From: Orbilia blumenaviensis
Lineage: Eukaryota > Ascomycota > Orbiliomycetes > Orbiliales > Orbiliaceae
Assembly (NCBI GenBank): GCA_036872755.1
Contig: JAVHNS010000010.1
Coordinates: 992,001-1,056,000 of the forward strand
Direction of reading: 5' to 3'
DNA length: 64,000 nt
The position numbers and the translations under genes were made by a program. The notes under the pieces were generated by a model. The model did not search any database. It saw only the letters and a list, made by a program, of their open reading frames with translations, and was not told the DNA's origin. This document shows positions 13,695 through 24,873 of the stretch, piece by piece (positions within the stretch are counted from its first letter, which is position 1; the number at the start of each line of letters is the position of its first letter).

Positions 13695-15073
13695 GGGGCG
13701 GGAATAAACAACGAAGACCTTCCTTGAGTCGAGTCTCGAGACCATCACAATCCGACGGGCAGGCAGCAGTCCCGATCAAGATGGGCCCCTCCAAAAATAC
13801 ACATAAACACAGGCACACACAGCTGGGTTATATTATCTTTTCTGCTTGGTCATTGCTCGGGTTTTTCATTTCGCAAAAGGACGCTTTAGCTTTCTTGATT
13901 CTGGCTGGTCCATCCAGCAGAGATGGATGTAATGTCCTCTCGAGGATTTCCTTTTTTCCCCACTCTCACTAGTCCCGTTTCTCGCTGGTCTTCGTTTTCT
14001 TTGCTTTTTCTTACAAAGTCTTCTTGGAGCAGAGCTTCATGAAACCCCTTAAGAAAAAGCAAACTCTCCAGGACAGAAAACAGAACAGGACAGACAGAAC
14101 GAGGTCTTCCGGGCTGGACATACATAGTAGACCAGGGCAGGAGTCGAGCAGGACAGGCTATGACTATTGCTGGTCATGGACATATTTTCCCCTTCTTTTT
14201 GTCCAGCATCATCACACAAGGTGTCTTGCAGGCGACTAGTGTTGACACACACTCTTCTTACATCCATAACGGCCTGAGGAAGAAAGGACAGGATGGACAG
14301 AAAAGGAAACAGTGAGCAAGCTCTTATTACTTCCGCCAATATTACACTGCATCATTAGCAGAGAGTGCTACTTGCTGCTGCTAGTGGTATGTAATATCAA
14401 ATTAGCCCATCCTATCCTCTGGATGTACCTGTACCCACTTCCCCTCCTTTTCCGTGTCGTACCTCTGCTTTTTTTCCCACGCACAATTTCCCCAATACCC
14501 CTCCTCTGCTTGGCTTGGATTGGGATTGGATTGGCCATAATCCCTTCCCTCGAAACGCCGGTCGACCAATTGTTTGCACCTGTTATCCTCTGGACGCCCT
14601 TGCCCTGTCCGCGGTCCCCCAAGCTGTTGGCTGTCTGTCTCGGGCGCTCTGTTCTTCCTCCAGGCCTCAGTGCTTGTTCAATTTTCACTTTCACCCTCGT
14701 TCCCAGAAGGTCTGGTCAAGACAAGGCAAGACACACACCTTTTCTTCGTCTTCTTTTCCTGGCGGGTCTTTGTTAGTGTTAGTGAGGTTAACAACGTTAA
14801 TATTGCCTGCGGGCGTTCAATTTGAATTGTGGAAAGTGGGACGAAGCCCCAGCGCAGGCCGCACTGCTACTTACAGAACTACCCACAAGAGCAATATCGC
14901 AATCTGCAAGTCCAGATCCCCTAAAAAACATCATAAGCCCCCATCAACCTCTCTTCTCTTTCCTCTTTTTCTCTTCTTCTTCTTCTCTTTTCTCTTCAGC
15001 GTTGTGTGTGTTGCTGTCGTCGTCTGTCGTCGTCTTCGTTCCTCCCTCCTCCACCCTCGTTTCTCTTTTTTAT

Positions 15074-15084
15074 TGTTTCATTCC
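15074..15084 (-). promoter_or_regulatory. Candidate filamentation-response-like composite site (Ste12 + Tec1 cores)
   Basis: The plus strand reads TGTTTCATTCC. Its first seven bases are the reverse complement of the Ste12 pheromone-response core TGAAACA, and bases 6-11 form the Tec1-type CATTCC. The two cores overlap by two bases, about 0.9 kb upstream of the STE12 start. In yeast, paired cores of this type mediate filamentous-growth regulation. Whether this site lies in promoter or transcribed leader is unknown. Confidence 0.35.
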
Positions 15085-15989
15085 TTTCCATCCTATCAAA
15101 GGCTTCGTTGCTTTCTTTCAACGTCGCGAATATCGTCACATCTCGCTCCTTCAGTACATACAGAGGCCAGGCCTTTGTGTACAAGCCCGATTGATATCGC
15201 CGTCGTTCCGACAAAAATAAAAGAATCAACATTCCTCAGAAGCCCTTTTGTTAAGGGAGCTGGCCTTCCATCCCCTCTTGTCTATCATTTGGACCATCCT
15301 TTTGTTGAAGCAAACAGAATAGCGCGATCGAGATATCGCCTGGGTCTTCCAGTTTACCATCATCAGCTGACACCGATCTTTCTCTTGAAAAGAAGAAAGG
15401 TTCGAACCTGCGACAAAGACAGTCAATCTATTTCTGGACCTATTCAATTTTGTCAACATCTACCACAAAGAGAGGAACAAAAAATAATAATCTTATTTTA
15501 CATATCCTCATACTTTCCCCCCTCGAAGGAATAAATAAAAGTCACACTCTCATTCAGGAACATATCTTCTTTATCTATATTTTCTTACCCGCACCTCGAT
15601 TCTTGACGTTTGAGAATCGCCAGCCTGCGTTTGTACATTCCCGAGACCTCGCATTCTTCGCTTCCTGCTTGCGGTCAAAGAGCATACCGACTGGTTTAAC
15701 TACCCCACGAGAGCATCCCGTGCCTACCTTCCAATCGTCCCGCTCATATCTCGAAAATTCGAATTACGAACGCGCAATTACATACTCGCTGTCTGGATTA
15801 CAGTGCGACATTTTCCCATTTTCAAAGAATCCCTCGAGAGGGACAGTGAGCAAGATCTCCTTGATTGATTTGGTCCAAGGCGACAGACAAAAAAGACGAC
15901 AGCCTTAAATTTCCTTTTAATTATTTCATTCGACAGATAGAAGAGTCGGCCACTCGGGGTCGCACACTTTCACACTTACACACACAAAT

Positions 15990-18249
15990 ATGTATTCACA
16001 TAACGCTCTCTCGGCTCCTCAGAAGCCTGAGACTTTTATGCTCTCCTCGGAAGCACAGCAAGCACTGCCACATGATGCTCAGATCCAGCTACAACAAGTT
16101 GATAACTGTATGTGGGGAGGATCTTTTCCCCTTAAGAGTTTAGACCACCAACTAACATTTGATGGGTAGTGAAATACTTTTTAATATCGGCGCCAGTTGA
16201 CTGGGGTCAAGATAGCTACATCCGCAGGTTCTTACTGCCAACCGGAGAATACGTTTCTTGCGTCCTATGGTACGTATATCCTTTCTAACCGGCAAACAAA
16301 GTGCTGCCAATCGCTCTAGATTAAGTAACTAACTTGGATGCGATCTAGGAACAACCTCTTCCACATCTCGGGAACTGACATTGTAAGGTGTCTATCCTTC
16401 AGATTCCAGGCTTTCGGAAGACCTGTCAAGAACTCTAAGAAATTCGAAGAAGGTATCTTCTCTGACCTTCGGAATCTGAAGGCTGGCACAGATGCCTCAC
16501 TTGAAGAGCCCAAGAGCGCGTTCCTTGACTTCCTGTACAAGAACAACTGCATCAGGACACAGAAGAAGCAGAAGGTCTTCTACTGGTACAGTGTTCCTCA
16601 TGATCGCCTGTTCCTTGACGCTCTTGAGAGAGATCTCAAGAGAGAGAAGATGGGTCAAGAAGCTACTACGGTTGCGGTTGCAGAACCTGCCCTTTCTTTC
16701 GAATACGACTCTTCGCAGTCACTTTTTGAGCAGCTCACCAAGGCCCAGCAAACTAATTCATCTTCATTTAACCCTCACGCCATTCCATTCTCGGCCACCA
16801 TCTCCCCCGTCGTCCGCGCTATGGATACCATGCCACCGCCCATGATTCCTCACCCAATGCCTGTTCTCCCAGAAGAATACCACCCAATGGCAATGCCGAT
16901 GAAGAAGCACGAAGAGCTTGTCACATACGACGGACAAACCATCCAAATGAACCCGATGAACCAAATGGGTCAGATGGGGCAAATGGGACAAATGGGTCAG
17001 ATGAGCCAGATGAACCAAATGAACCAGATGAACCAGATGAACCCCCACCACATCGCCCCGCAAATGAGTACAGGCCACCGCGCAGTTATGCGAGGTAGCT
17101 CTGTCCCTCAATACCTCGAATACTCGCCCGCTCCATCCTTCGCATCCTCCGCTGTGGAAGACTATAGCGCGCGTGGTGTTTCCTACGAACCCGTTACCCC
17201 ACCCCAACAACTCGTGAATGTATCGGAACCCCAATATTTGTCCGCAGAGACTGCTGCTGGTATGTACGGACCTCTCGATCCTGCCGGTCAGAACGCAATG
17301 TCTGGTATGGGTCAGTTGCCTCTTCCAACCGTTTCTGGTGTTACCGCGTTTTCTGCTACACCTCGCTATGCCAACAATGTTTTCTCCGTCATCGAGGGCT
17401 CCCCTACCTACAAGCAACGTAGGAGGCGTTCCTCCGCCACCCCTGCTGCTTTGAGTGCTTTGTCAAATGAGGTCACAAGAAAAGCTAGCCCAGAAGCCCG
17501 ACCCCGTGCTGCGACCGAAACAATCACACTTGAGGCTGACGAAACGCAAGAAGACCACAGCCAGGGCGTCCCGCTGTCGATACAGCAGCCGCAACAGAGT
17601 ACCCCGCAGCCGAGAGACTACTACGAACATCATTCTAGACATGCCACCCCAATGTCCATGCTTGAAGGAAGCCCGGCCCCACCAAATGCTCTTATGTACC
17701 TCCAGGAACAGCACGGAATCATGGCCATGCCCCGCGGCGTGAGTGTTGGCCTCGATGGCACTACTTTCAACCGGCAAAACATTAGTGTTATGCGAAGAGC
17801 TCGATCCGCTACCTACGAACCGTCGCCGTATCCACAGAAGTCACATTCGTGCCCAATCCCATCCTGCGGCCGTACCTTCAAGCGCTTAGAGCATCTCAAG
17901 CGACACGTCCGAACCCACACTCAGGAAAGACCATATGTCTGCCCTCATTGCAACAAGGCTTTCTCGCGATCTGACAATCTCACACAGTATGTCGCATGTC
18001 AATGCATTTATTGATAATATGATATCTATATATATATACTGACTTAAACGTCGTAGACATCGTCGCACCCACGAAAGATCAGAGAATGGTGGCCCAGTCG
18101 AACCCTACGACGCTCTCAGTGGCGAGGGCGAAGACAATGAAGAGGACGTTATTGGACCACTTGACGAATCCTCTGAACCTCTTGACCAATACCTGCACTC
18201 TTCTCAGTCTCTGAATCTAAACATGGCGCAACTGATACCCCAGATGTAA
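15990..18249 (+). CDS. STE12: STE12 transcription factor (STE domain plus two C2H2 zinc fingers)
   Basis: STE12 is the target factor of the pheromone/invasive-growth MAPK cascade. Four exons: 15990-16107, 16170-16269, 16349-17986, 18057-18249; introns 62, 79 and 70 nt with GTATGT/GTACGT donors. The product is 682 residues, normal for filamentous ascomycetes. The homeodomain-like STE region spans about residues 38-180 with the hallmark [51 protein letters not shown] and [19 protein letters not shown] Met/Gln-rich repeat occupies residues 273-304. Two C2H2 fingers lie near residues 574-628 (first C-x4-[15 protein letters not shown]; second CPHC, FSRSDNL). The third intron splits the second finger, and retention would end the protein at once (stop at 18012). 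This resembles the regulated alternative splicing known for STE12 of some plant pathogens. The C-terminus is acidic. A T-rich 3' UTR follows. Confidence 0.97.
16947..17042 (+). repeat. In-frame minisatellite coding Met-x-Gln repeats in STE12
   Basis: A nine-base unit (ATG AAC CAG, ATG GGT CAG variants) repeats about ten times and encodes MNQ/MGQ/MSQ triplets at residues 273-304 of STE12. It lies in the poorly conserved middle of the protein. The repeat is in frame, so unit gain or loss would change protein length without breaking it. Confidence 0.9.
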
Positions 18250-19000
18250 AGCAAATCTAACAAGGGAAGAGAAAAGTTAAAATGGAAGACTAAAAAGCAA
18301 CACCCATTTTGCGCAAGTTTGTATTTACTATCACGATGTTCACGGACCTTTCCTTATCTTCATGAGTTTCGTTTTTTTATTTTTTTATTTATTTTTTATA
18401 AGTTCATCTTTTTTCCCCGTTATTTTTTTGGGAGGCGAAGGCAAGATTTATTATTCCTCGGGGGTTTCTCAGCTTACATCTCGCGATACATCTTTTCGGA
18501 TCATTTTGGTCAAAGTATCCTTTGTCATCACATTGTTTTTCTTTTGGGTGAAGGAAAATCTTTCGGTGCATTTGTGCGACCAATTCTCTCTACTATCATC
18601 TCAACCCTCACATTGATACCATTTCCTTGTCTACAATTTTTCTCCGTTCTCTTTCCGCACTTATCATTCTGGTTTCTTTATTTTTATCATGACAAGCACA
18701 TCTTTTTTATCATGAGTACTCTGGGATGCGGCTTGTGTTCTTTCTCTGTTACTTATTTTCTTCTTTTTCTTCTCATGGACCCATTCTTTCTTTCTTTAGA
18801 TGGAATTCTTTACACTTTTCTCGACATTCGTTCCTACACTTTTATACACTTTTCTTCTTTTTTCTTTTATGTGATATAGGTTAATTTTTCCCATCTCTTT
18901 TTTGTTATTTTCCTTATATAGTCCTATATAAATGGATACACCAATCATTTACTATATCTGATCCTACTGTAGAAAACTCGTAGACTTATAGACTGATTTG
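18250..19000 (+). other. T-rich 3' region of STE12
   Basis: The sequence after the STE12 stop is strongly T-rich on the sense strand up to about 18950. The frame at 18319-18879 is open only because of the T bias and encodes a Phe/Leu/Ser-rich string. I read this as 3' UTR and terminator region, not a gene. Confidence 0.6.
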
Positions 19001-19294
19001 TTAAACTGTCTTTGAAGCCGGACCCCTCAGTTGGCTTTGAGTTGCCCGTGGGATTTTCGGGATTGCCCTAAAATGTGTTGTGCACGTCGTCATGGCCTTC
19101 ACGCGCGTGTTGCGTCGGCTTTTGGTTCTAATATTGGCTATTTGATCCCCCAGCCATCGAACAACCTCATCTCGAGTTTGGTACACATCACCATTAAGAG
19201 ATAGAACACTTGACACCCCGAACATTCTCCCAAAGTTCCCACCGACCGGCAGCTTTTGAAGCTTTTCGACTCTACTTCGGAAAGAACCGGGCAT
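19001..19294 (-). CDS. Hypothetical protein, head-to-head with V-ATPase subunit f
   Basis: I do not recognise this family, but the frame looks coding. It gives 97 residues from the ATG at 19294, with varied composition and motifs such as SFRSRVEKLQKLPVGG, FGRMFGVSSVLSLNG and DEVVRWLGDQI, ending in a basic tail. The same frame continues upstream without a Met to a TAG at about 19396-19398. Beyond that stop it is open again back to an ATG near 19463, encoding a hydrophobic segment. That upstream part is antisense to exon 1 of the V-ATPase subunit gene, so the true 5' end is uncertain. It converges on STE12. Confidence 0.4.
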   Translation of the reverse strand: MPGSFRSRVEKLQKLPVGGNFGRMFGVSSVLSLNGDVYQTRDEVVRWLGDQIANIRTKSRRNTRVKAMTTCTTHFRAIPKIPRATQSQLRGPASKTV

Positions 19295-19433
19295 CTCCTC
19301 TGAATAGCACTGATCAGACCCCTGATACTCATCGCGAATCGGTACAATCCAAGGTCCTCCGGGCTCGAATCGCAATACGTCACCAGTCCCAACCTACCTT
19401 ACACGCTTCCAGCTTCGTATACCAAAGTCCATA

Positions 19434-19973
19434 ATGATGAAGCCGGTAATAAGCGCCGGTAATGCCTGGAGCTGGTACATTTCCCCTCTTCTCCCCGACT
19501 TTTCAAGTTCGCCAGATCATCCACAATCTCACCAATCTTCCAACTTCTCCTACATCCAAAACAAACAAACTCCTCTCCCAACTTTTTTTTACATGGCTAC
19601 AGACGATGAGCTCACTTTGAACTAACATTTTATTAAATTCTATTGTTGTATCCAGCACCGTTATATCTCTCTTCGCCGTTATAATTCTCTCAGTCATCGG
19701 TGCGCTCTTTAAAGCCGAACATGAAGTAGTAGCCGGGAAAACCGAGGACCCGCCAAATCCACAAGTTGCTGCTGCCACGATATTTACAGCTGTTGGTGTC
19801 TATGCGGTATGGAGATTCCATTGCTATTTTCGTTATTTCCTTATTCCCGTGACAGCTTTATGGCTAATACGAGTTTCGTGCGTTTAATTGCGCGTGTTTT
19901 TTTATAGCTCTTCTTTCTCTTCTGCGGTTGCCAGGCATGGCTACACACCCGCCAGCCGGGGATAGCGCTATAG
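19434..19973 (+). CDS. V-type proton ATPase subunit f (RNaseK-like membrane subunit)
   Basis: This is the small Vo-sector subunit described in yeast as YPR170W-B, related to metazoan RNaseK. It sits in the vacuolar membrane beside the proteolipid ring. Three exons, 19434-19474, 19656-19806 and 19908-19973, join to 85 residues, the same length as yeast. Introns are 181 nt (ACTAAC branch site at 19621) and 101 nt. The N-terminus KPVISAGNAWSC, the first membrane segment with VIILSVIGALF, the polar loop HEVVAG..EDP and the second membrane segment ending LFCGCQAW match the yeast protein closely. Two adjacent ATGs begin the frame; the second (19437) aligns with the yeast start. The gene is so split that no exon stands out as an ORF. 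After the TAG the frame stays open for 74 codons. Confidence 0.88.
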
Positions 19974-20811
19974 GAAGCCGGTATCGATACGGATGACGGT
20001 CAGCGACGCAGTGGCAGGAGCTTTGATCGTGAGTTCGGAGGGGTAACGGTGGATAACTATCCTTCCGCTGCCACGGCAAGTGGGACCAGTAACAGGAGAA
20101 TTCGGAGCAGAAGGCGAGGAGAGGATAGCGGGAGCGAAGCGAGTCCGTATGAATTATGGACTTTAAGGAGGAATAGGAGGAGAGCGAAACAAGACTAAGT
20201 TTTCTTTGGGTTTCAGGGAGGGACGAGGAAGAGGGGGAACATCCGTATCGATACTTGGTAATAGTGAATTGTTGGCGACTATACTGCCGACTTTTTGGTG
20301 GTGGAGAGGGAGGGTATGGATCTGGATGGCCCCTGGGCTGGAACGAGAGATGGAAATTACAGTTGGGTATACGTACACAACTTTCTTTTTGGCATTTTAT
20401 GCATCGCACAGTATTATTGGCTATATTGGTTTCTGGGCGGGGTTTGTAACTTTGCGATTGGATTTCTTATGTATCACTTTCTAGGTTTCTTATTAGAGCG
20501 GTAATCATAGCATCTTCGATTGGTGTATGATAGCCCCGGGTATGTAACGGTGTTCAACTAGCAGGTCCGCGTCGCAGGCGTATTCCTTCCTATCTATGCT
20601 CATATAGACGTGTATCAAGACTTGAATTTTTAGACTTGGTTGATTAGAAGATGTCAAGGCGGGATATCCGATTCGCATTGTTTTACGACTACGTTCCATT
20701 AACTTCCTTCCTAAGGATTAGGTAAACACTTTTAGCTACAAATACACCGTTACTACGCCCCATTTATATAATTTTTTTTTTTTTTTTCGCTTCGTCTATA
20801 AGCAGTTTTTC
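19974..20811. other. Gap between V-ATPase subunit f and GABA transaminase
   Basis: The two genes converge here. The first 225 bases are an open in-frame continuation of the V-ATPase subunit gene after its TAG (see findings). A minus-strand frame at 19864-20409 is Ser/Pro-rich and overlaps coding exons, so I treat it as a shadow. A T17-18 run lies at about 20771-20788. No other gene is visible. Confidence 0.5.
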
Positions 20812-22753
20812 TTACGCCTTTATAACCTTTTCAATCGATTCCAGGAGGATATTTGCTATACCACATATAGATGTCAGTATAGCCCTGTGTGAACTGTCAT
20901 TTTGGGAAGGGGGGTTCCTTACCATGATGCTGCTGGAATACCAACATTGGCCGCAGTCTAACCGCACTCTCACCTGATCCACCGATATTGACACCAACGG
21001 TCTTCATCTTCTTCAGGAATGCGTCACGTTGTGGAGAATCCCATGCGATGAATGTGCTAAATACCACGGAAGTCTGTTAGTATATATGTCTACTATCTAA
21101 TCCTTTCTCGTAATCTTTTGGGATATATGTAAAACGTACCCTTGTCCCTTGCCTCTAAGGTTCTGGATTTCTTCAGGGTACTTCTTGGATAGTTCCGCAA
21201 GGCCATTGTAAAGGTATTCACCGGTTTCGGCGGTGTTTTGGACGAGGCTTAGTCTTTCGACTTCCTTGATGATGGTGTTAAAGAGGAGTACACGGGCTGG
21301 GTCTCCCATCCATCTATATCCATAGATTACTAGTCAGCCTTTTCACTATGCTTTCAAGATGGGTATCGAAGGAAGGAAAAAAGGGGGTCTCTAACGTATT
21401 GAACTGTCGGTATGCCATATTCGGCCTCAGTTGAGGGTTTCCGAAGTAATAACCTGCAGTCTGGGCCTTCTTGGAGAAAGTGACAATATCTGGTGGGCTC
21501 TGAAGGTTCCAGTGGTCGTGGGCCCAGAATTTACCGGTAGCACCGACACCTTTAAGAATCGTAATCTTCATGTCAGCCTGTCCATCCGCTGGATCAAATC
21601 CTAAACCTAGGAAAACCAACCTGTCTGGACCTCATCAACGATAAGCAGAACATTATGTTTCTGCGTAACAGCTCTTAAATCCTGGAAGAATTTTGGACTG
21701 GCATGGAAGTCTCCTCCTTCACTCTGAATCGGCTCGATAACAACTGCCGAAACCGGACAGTGCCATTTTGTAAGAATTTCCTCAACTTCCGCAATACACG
21801 CCGCCTCCTCGGCCTGGTTCTCAGCCACAAAGTCTTCCAATGGATATTTCAACTGTGGGAACCGAGCCTGCGGCCAGTTGAAACTCGGGATATCGATTTT
21901 ATGGATTGGTTTCGAACGGGTGGTGGATAGGGAACCGAATAGGCGGCCATGGAAACCTTTCTTGAACGACATTATTGCTAGCTCGGGGCTACCTGGTTTC
22001 TTATTATTCATAGCGGACTGTAATTCCTCCTCGGTGAATGGTGCACCCTCGCCACGCTCCCTACGACGATGGTACATAAACGCGGCTTTATAGGCACATT
22101 CATTGGCATCAGAGCCTGACATGCCGGTGAAAACCTGATTAAGACCCTTTGGAGCGACCGATAGAATGCCGGATTTTAGAGTGTTCATCCATGATGCTGG
22201 TGGGAAGTTTCCGAGAGCTGGACGGTTGATTAGGGCCGTTAGCATCTCTGGAGAGGAAGCGACAGCGGAGAGGGCTGGGTTGTTGTAGCCGACTGGAATC
22301 GAGGCGATCTGGGCGTAGACGTCGAGGAGGACATTGTGATCGTGGTCAGAGATACTATATGCAATTGATCAAATATTATTTAGCATATCAAATATAATTC
22401 ACAACTGAGATAAAAGTTAAGTATGCATGACGTAGATAGACATACTAGTTGCCAATACTATTCTCGTAGTCACAGATCATGTTCAAGCTACGAGTATCAA
22501 AGACCTCATCCAACTCGGTGATCGCAATCTTCGACTTCGGACCGGGAATCTCGGTCTTTACACTCGGTTTTGTGGGTTCATTTGGAAAGTACGGCTCGTA
22601 CGACGAGACCGAGTCGACAGCGACGTTAGCCGCAGCGACGGCATGCTTGCGAACTGTGTTGTGAATTGGACGAGCTTGCTGGAGCTTAGTAGTAACCGGG
22701 ATAGAAACCTTGCGGGAAATGGCCCTGGAGGCGCCTCTGAGGGTGGACAACAT
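20812..22753 (-). CDS. UGA1: 4-aminobutyrate aminotransferase, mitochondrial (GABA transaminase)
   Basis: This PLP enzyme transfers the amino group of GABA to 2-oxoglutarate, giving succinate semialdehyde and glutamate (GABA shunt). Six exons on the minus strand: 22753-22446, 22354-21621, 21549-21396, 21313-21140, 21056-20923, 20855-20812; introns 67-91 nt, all GT-AG. The product is 515 residues. The N-terminus is a basic, acid-free, Arg/Ser-rich presequence typical of mitochondrial import. Class-III aminotransferase signatures are FTGMSGSDANE, the conserved GFHGR, VVIEPIQSEGGD, DEVQTG and the FSKKAQ box, where one of K374/K375 should hold PLP. The C-terminal QQHHANILLESIEKV is as expected for the family. 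Fungal orthologs are UGA1 in yeast and gatA in Aspergillus. The neighbour upstream is HIS6 on the same strand. Confidence 0.96.
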
Positions 22754-23770
22754 CTTGGAAGGGTATTTTAATTTGGAGTTTGAAGAGTGGAGATGTGTCT
22801 TCGCAATCGATATCCGCGAGGTAGGTTGGGGTTTAAGGGAAGGTCTGTTGTATTTTGCGGGGGAGGAAAGCTATCTTATAACGGGACGCCCGCCACCATA
22901 CTACACGCGCACTAGTAGCTATTAAATTACACGACGGACACTTTTTTATAAAATGAAGTTAAATTGCCAACAATTCAGACAACATTCATTACTCAATCAG
23001 AAGGGTTTAGTTATCGTTCCGGGGCTCGTCCGAATCGCGTAGACCAAAGATAGAGGAGTAGCTAAGTGTCGAGTTGCCCAATCGACGTGCAACAGCCGCC
23101 GATAACCAGTCACAGCTCCAGAGCTCTACCTGTGGGGAAAGCTAGTCTAGAGAGGGCTAGACCGTTGAGGGCGTGTGAAGCCTTAACGAGGCCATCGTAC
23201 CACCGTCTTACGTAAAGTATCATGGGAATTAAAAGTCTATCGTATCGATATCGGGTTGGGCGAACAAAATTCAGAGGAGGCGCTCGGGGCGGGTGTTTTC
23301 CGGTAGCTCGGTCGAGGAATGGGGAAATGTGAGAAAAAGAGTCATGTAGGTGCATATTCGAGGAGTCTAGATCTGGGGATTGCCGGTTGGGGTTTTAGAA
23401 TATGGCTTGATTTGATCAATCTGATACGGGTTGCGTGTATTCTACGAGCATGGGGCATTGCTTATATCTTGATCCATCCTTTGGAAGTATCCCGGGTTTT
23501 TGTGATGCTTATCCGGCTCCGATACGGCAAGGTAGCCGCTGAAATTTAACAACCCCTGGTCTGTCGGACCCGGAGGGGCGGGTCCATTGGGGCCAATTAC
23601 CTACCCGTCACGAAATATCACGGCCGGATTGCGTCCTTTTTTGATTCAACATCTGCAATTCAACTGCCGTCTTCTCCCGTGCCGTGCAGTTGGGGCTACA
23701 ACGTCCATATCTCAGCCGTCCTTTGGTCACCACATGGCTACATTGACGACTTGTGCTCGTGGATGGGCTG
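22754..23770. other. Intergenic region between HIS6 and GABA transaminase
   Basis: About 1.0 kb separates the HIS6 stop from the GABA transaminase start. It should hold the HIS6 3' end and the GABA transaminase promoter. Open frames here are short (up to 81 codons) and show no motifs. Confidence 0.6.
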
Positions 23771-24665
23771 TTATGCACCCTGGCCCCACCTGACACAGTC
23801 TTCGAATTTGACCTTATCTCCTCCAAAGATATCTAATGCGCTCCCAAAAGTAAGGTCGACCTTCCCCGCACTCAGCTCCTTCACTAATGTAAGGTCTGTG
23901 ATATCTTTCCCACCTCCGGCATAAGTTGTTGGAATTGTGCTCCATTCGCCCAATGCCTTCACCAAGTCCTCGTCAATCCCTCTACAGAGGCCTTCCACAT
24001 CTGCAGCGTGAATTAGAAATTCAGCGCAGTAATTTGATAGCATATCCAACGTATCTAGTAATTATTTAGTAATTATTACAACATCATAACATTATTCCTG
24101 GATAAAGTACCTTTTGTGACCTCCGTATCTGTGATTGTCTGCCACTTATTCATGGCCACGAACCACCTATCGTCTCTCCGACGACAGCTCACGTCCACCA
24201 CCAGCTTATCTTTGCCAACGGCAGATGACAGCTCTTGAAGCCTTTCCAGTGATAATTTGGCATCCGGGAACAGGTATGATGTAACAATCACCTAATACCG
24301 TTGACTAGTTAGCATATGTATCACAATATCAAAAACATAGATCGAACTCACTCTACCTTCTCCGCACCCCAATCAAGCCATTGCTGTGCATTCTTGATGT
24401 TTATCCCTCCACCAACTTGTAACCCGCCCGGCCATGTATCTAGTGCCTCCCTAGCTGCACTCTCGCAGTTTGGGCCGAGCATTATAACATGAGCCCCAGT
24501 AAGGCCATTGTCCCTGTATAGAGCCGAAAAATACGACGGTGGGTGCGCCGAAGTGTGGTTTGTTACTAGAGACGCAGCATCATCGCTTTTCTCTGATAAT
24601 GTACCGCCAACAATTTGTTTTACCACGCCAGCGTGAATATCGATACAAGGCCGGAATTTTGTCAT
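23771..24665 (-). CDS. HIS6: ProFAR isomerase (histidine biosynthesis, HisA-type)
   Basis: HIS6 isomerises ProFAR to PRFAR, the fourth step of histidine synthesis, in the cytosol. Three exons: 24665-24357, 24291-24111, 24054-23771; introns 65 and 56 nt. The product is 257 residues against 261 in yeast. The (beta/alpha)8 barrel landmarks are PCIDIHAG with the catalytic Asp at residue 9, [18 protein letters not shown], the first phosphate-binding [27 protein letters not shown] and the second phosphate-binding AGGGKDI. The splice joins restore [13 protein letters not shown] and the strand before [13 protein letters not shown], as expected for the family. No TGACTCA-type general amino-acid-control site is visible in the short shared promoter. 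Confidence 0.96.
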
Positions 24666-24873
24666 TATTGGCAGGTGGTTGAATAGAAGTTGAGGTTTTT
24701 TTTTAAAAGGGCGGGAGGGAAAGAGCTTTGGGGTGTTTTGGAATCGATTAGCCGAGATGTCTAAGCTCTAGCTTTCCCAACGTCATTCCTCCAACCACAC
24801 ACCACTCCATACAACCGATATAGCCATCGCCACGGCACTCTATCCTCCCTGTTCATCCAAACTATCCTTCAAG
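24666..24873. promoter_or_regulatory. 208-bp bidirectional promoter, HIS6 / DUF1770 (Atg43-like)
   Basis: Only 208 bp separate the divergent start codons. The HIS6 side holds a T9 run (24699-24707, A-rich on the HIS6 sense strand), and the plus side is CT/CA-rich before its ATG. I see no TATA box and no TGACTC element. Both genes probably share this nucleosome-free region. Confidence 0.6.

Larger units (their letters stand above)
12000..15989 (+). promoter_or_regulatory. CT-rich leader/promoter domain of STE12
   Basis: From about 12.0 kb to the STE12 ATG the plus strand is strongly pyrimidine-rich (TCTTCT, CCTCTC runs), as seen in 5' leaders of long fungal regulatory transcripts. A TTTAAATA element at about 12766 is followed by an A/C-rich stretch and a strong donor GTGAGT at 12859. 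That would fit a promoter plus a 5'-UTR exon with a leader intron. Another CAG|GTAAGG donor lies near 12594. Long open frames here (14312-14776, 14515-15534) are low-complexity Ser/Phe/Leu products of the CT bias, not genes. Transcript ends cannot be placed from sequence. Confidence 0.5.

Noticed and set aside
14515..15534. 339-codon open frame on the plus strand
   Set aside because: Low-complexity Ser/Phe/Leu/Pro product of the CT-rich STE12 leader; no motifs, and stop-free because pyrimidine-rich DNA lacks TAA/TAG/TGA.
16764..17417. 217-codon minus-strand frame with HLVHLVHL repeats
   Set aside because: Antisense shadow of the STE12 Met-Gln repeat.
19864..20409. 181-codon minus-strand frame
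   Set aside because: Overlaps the last V-ATPase subunit f exon and its open extension; Ser/Pro-rich with no motifs.
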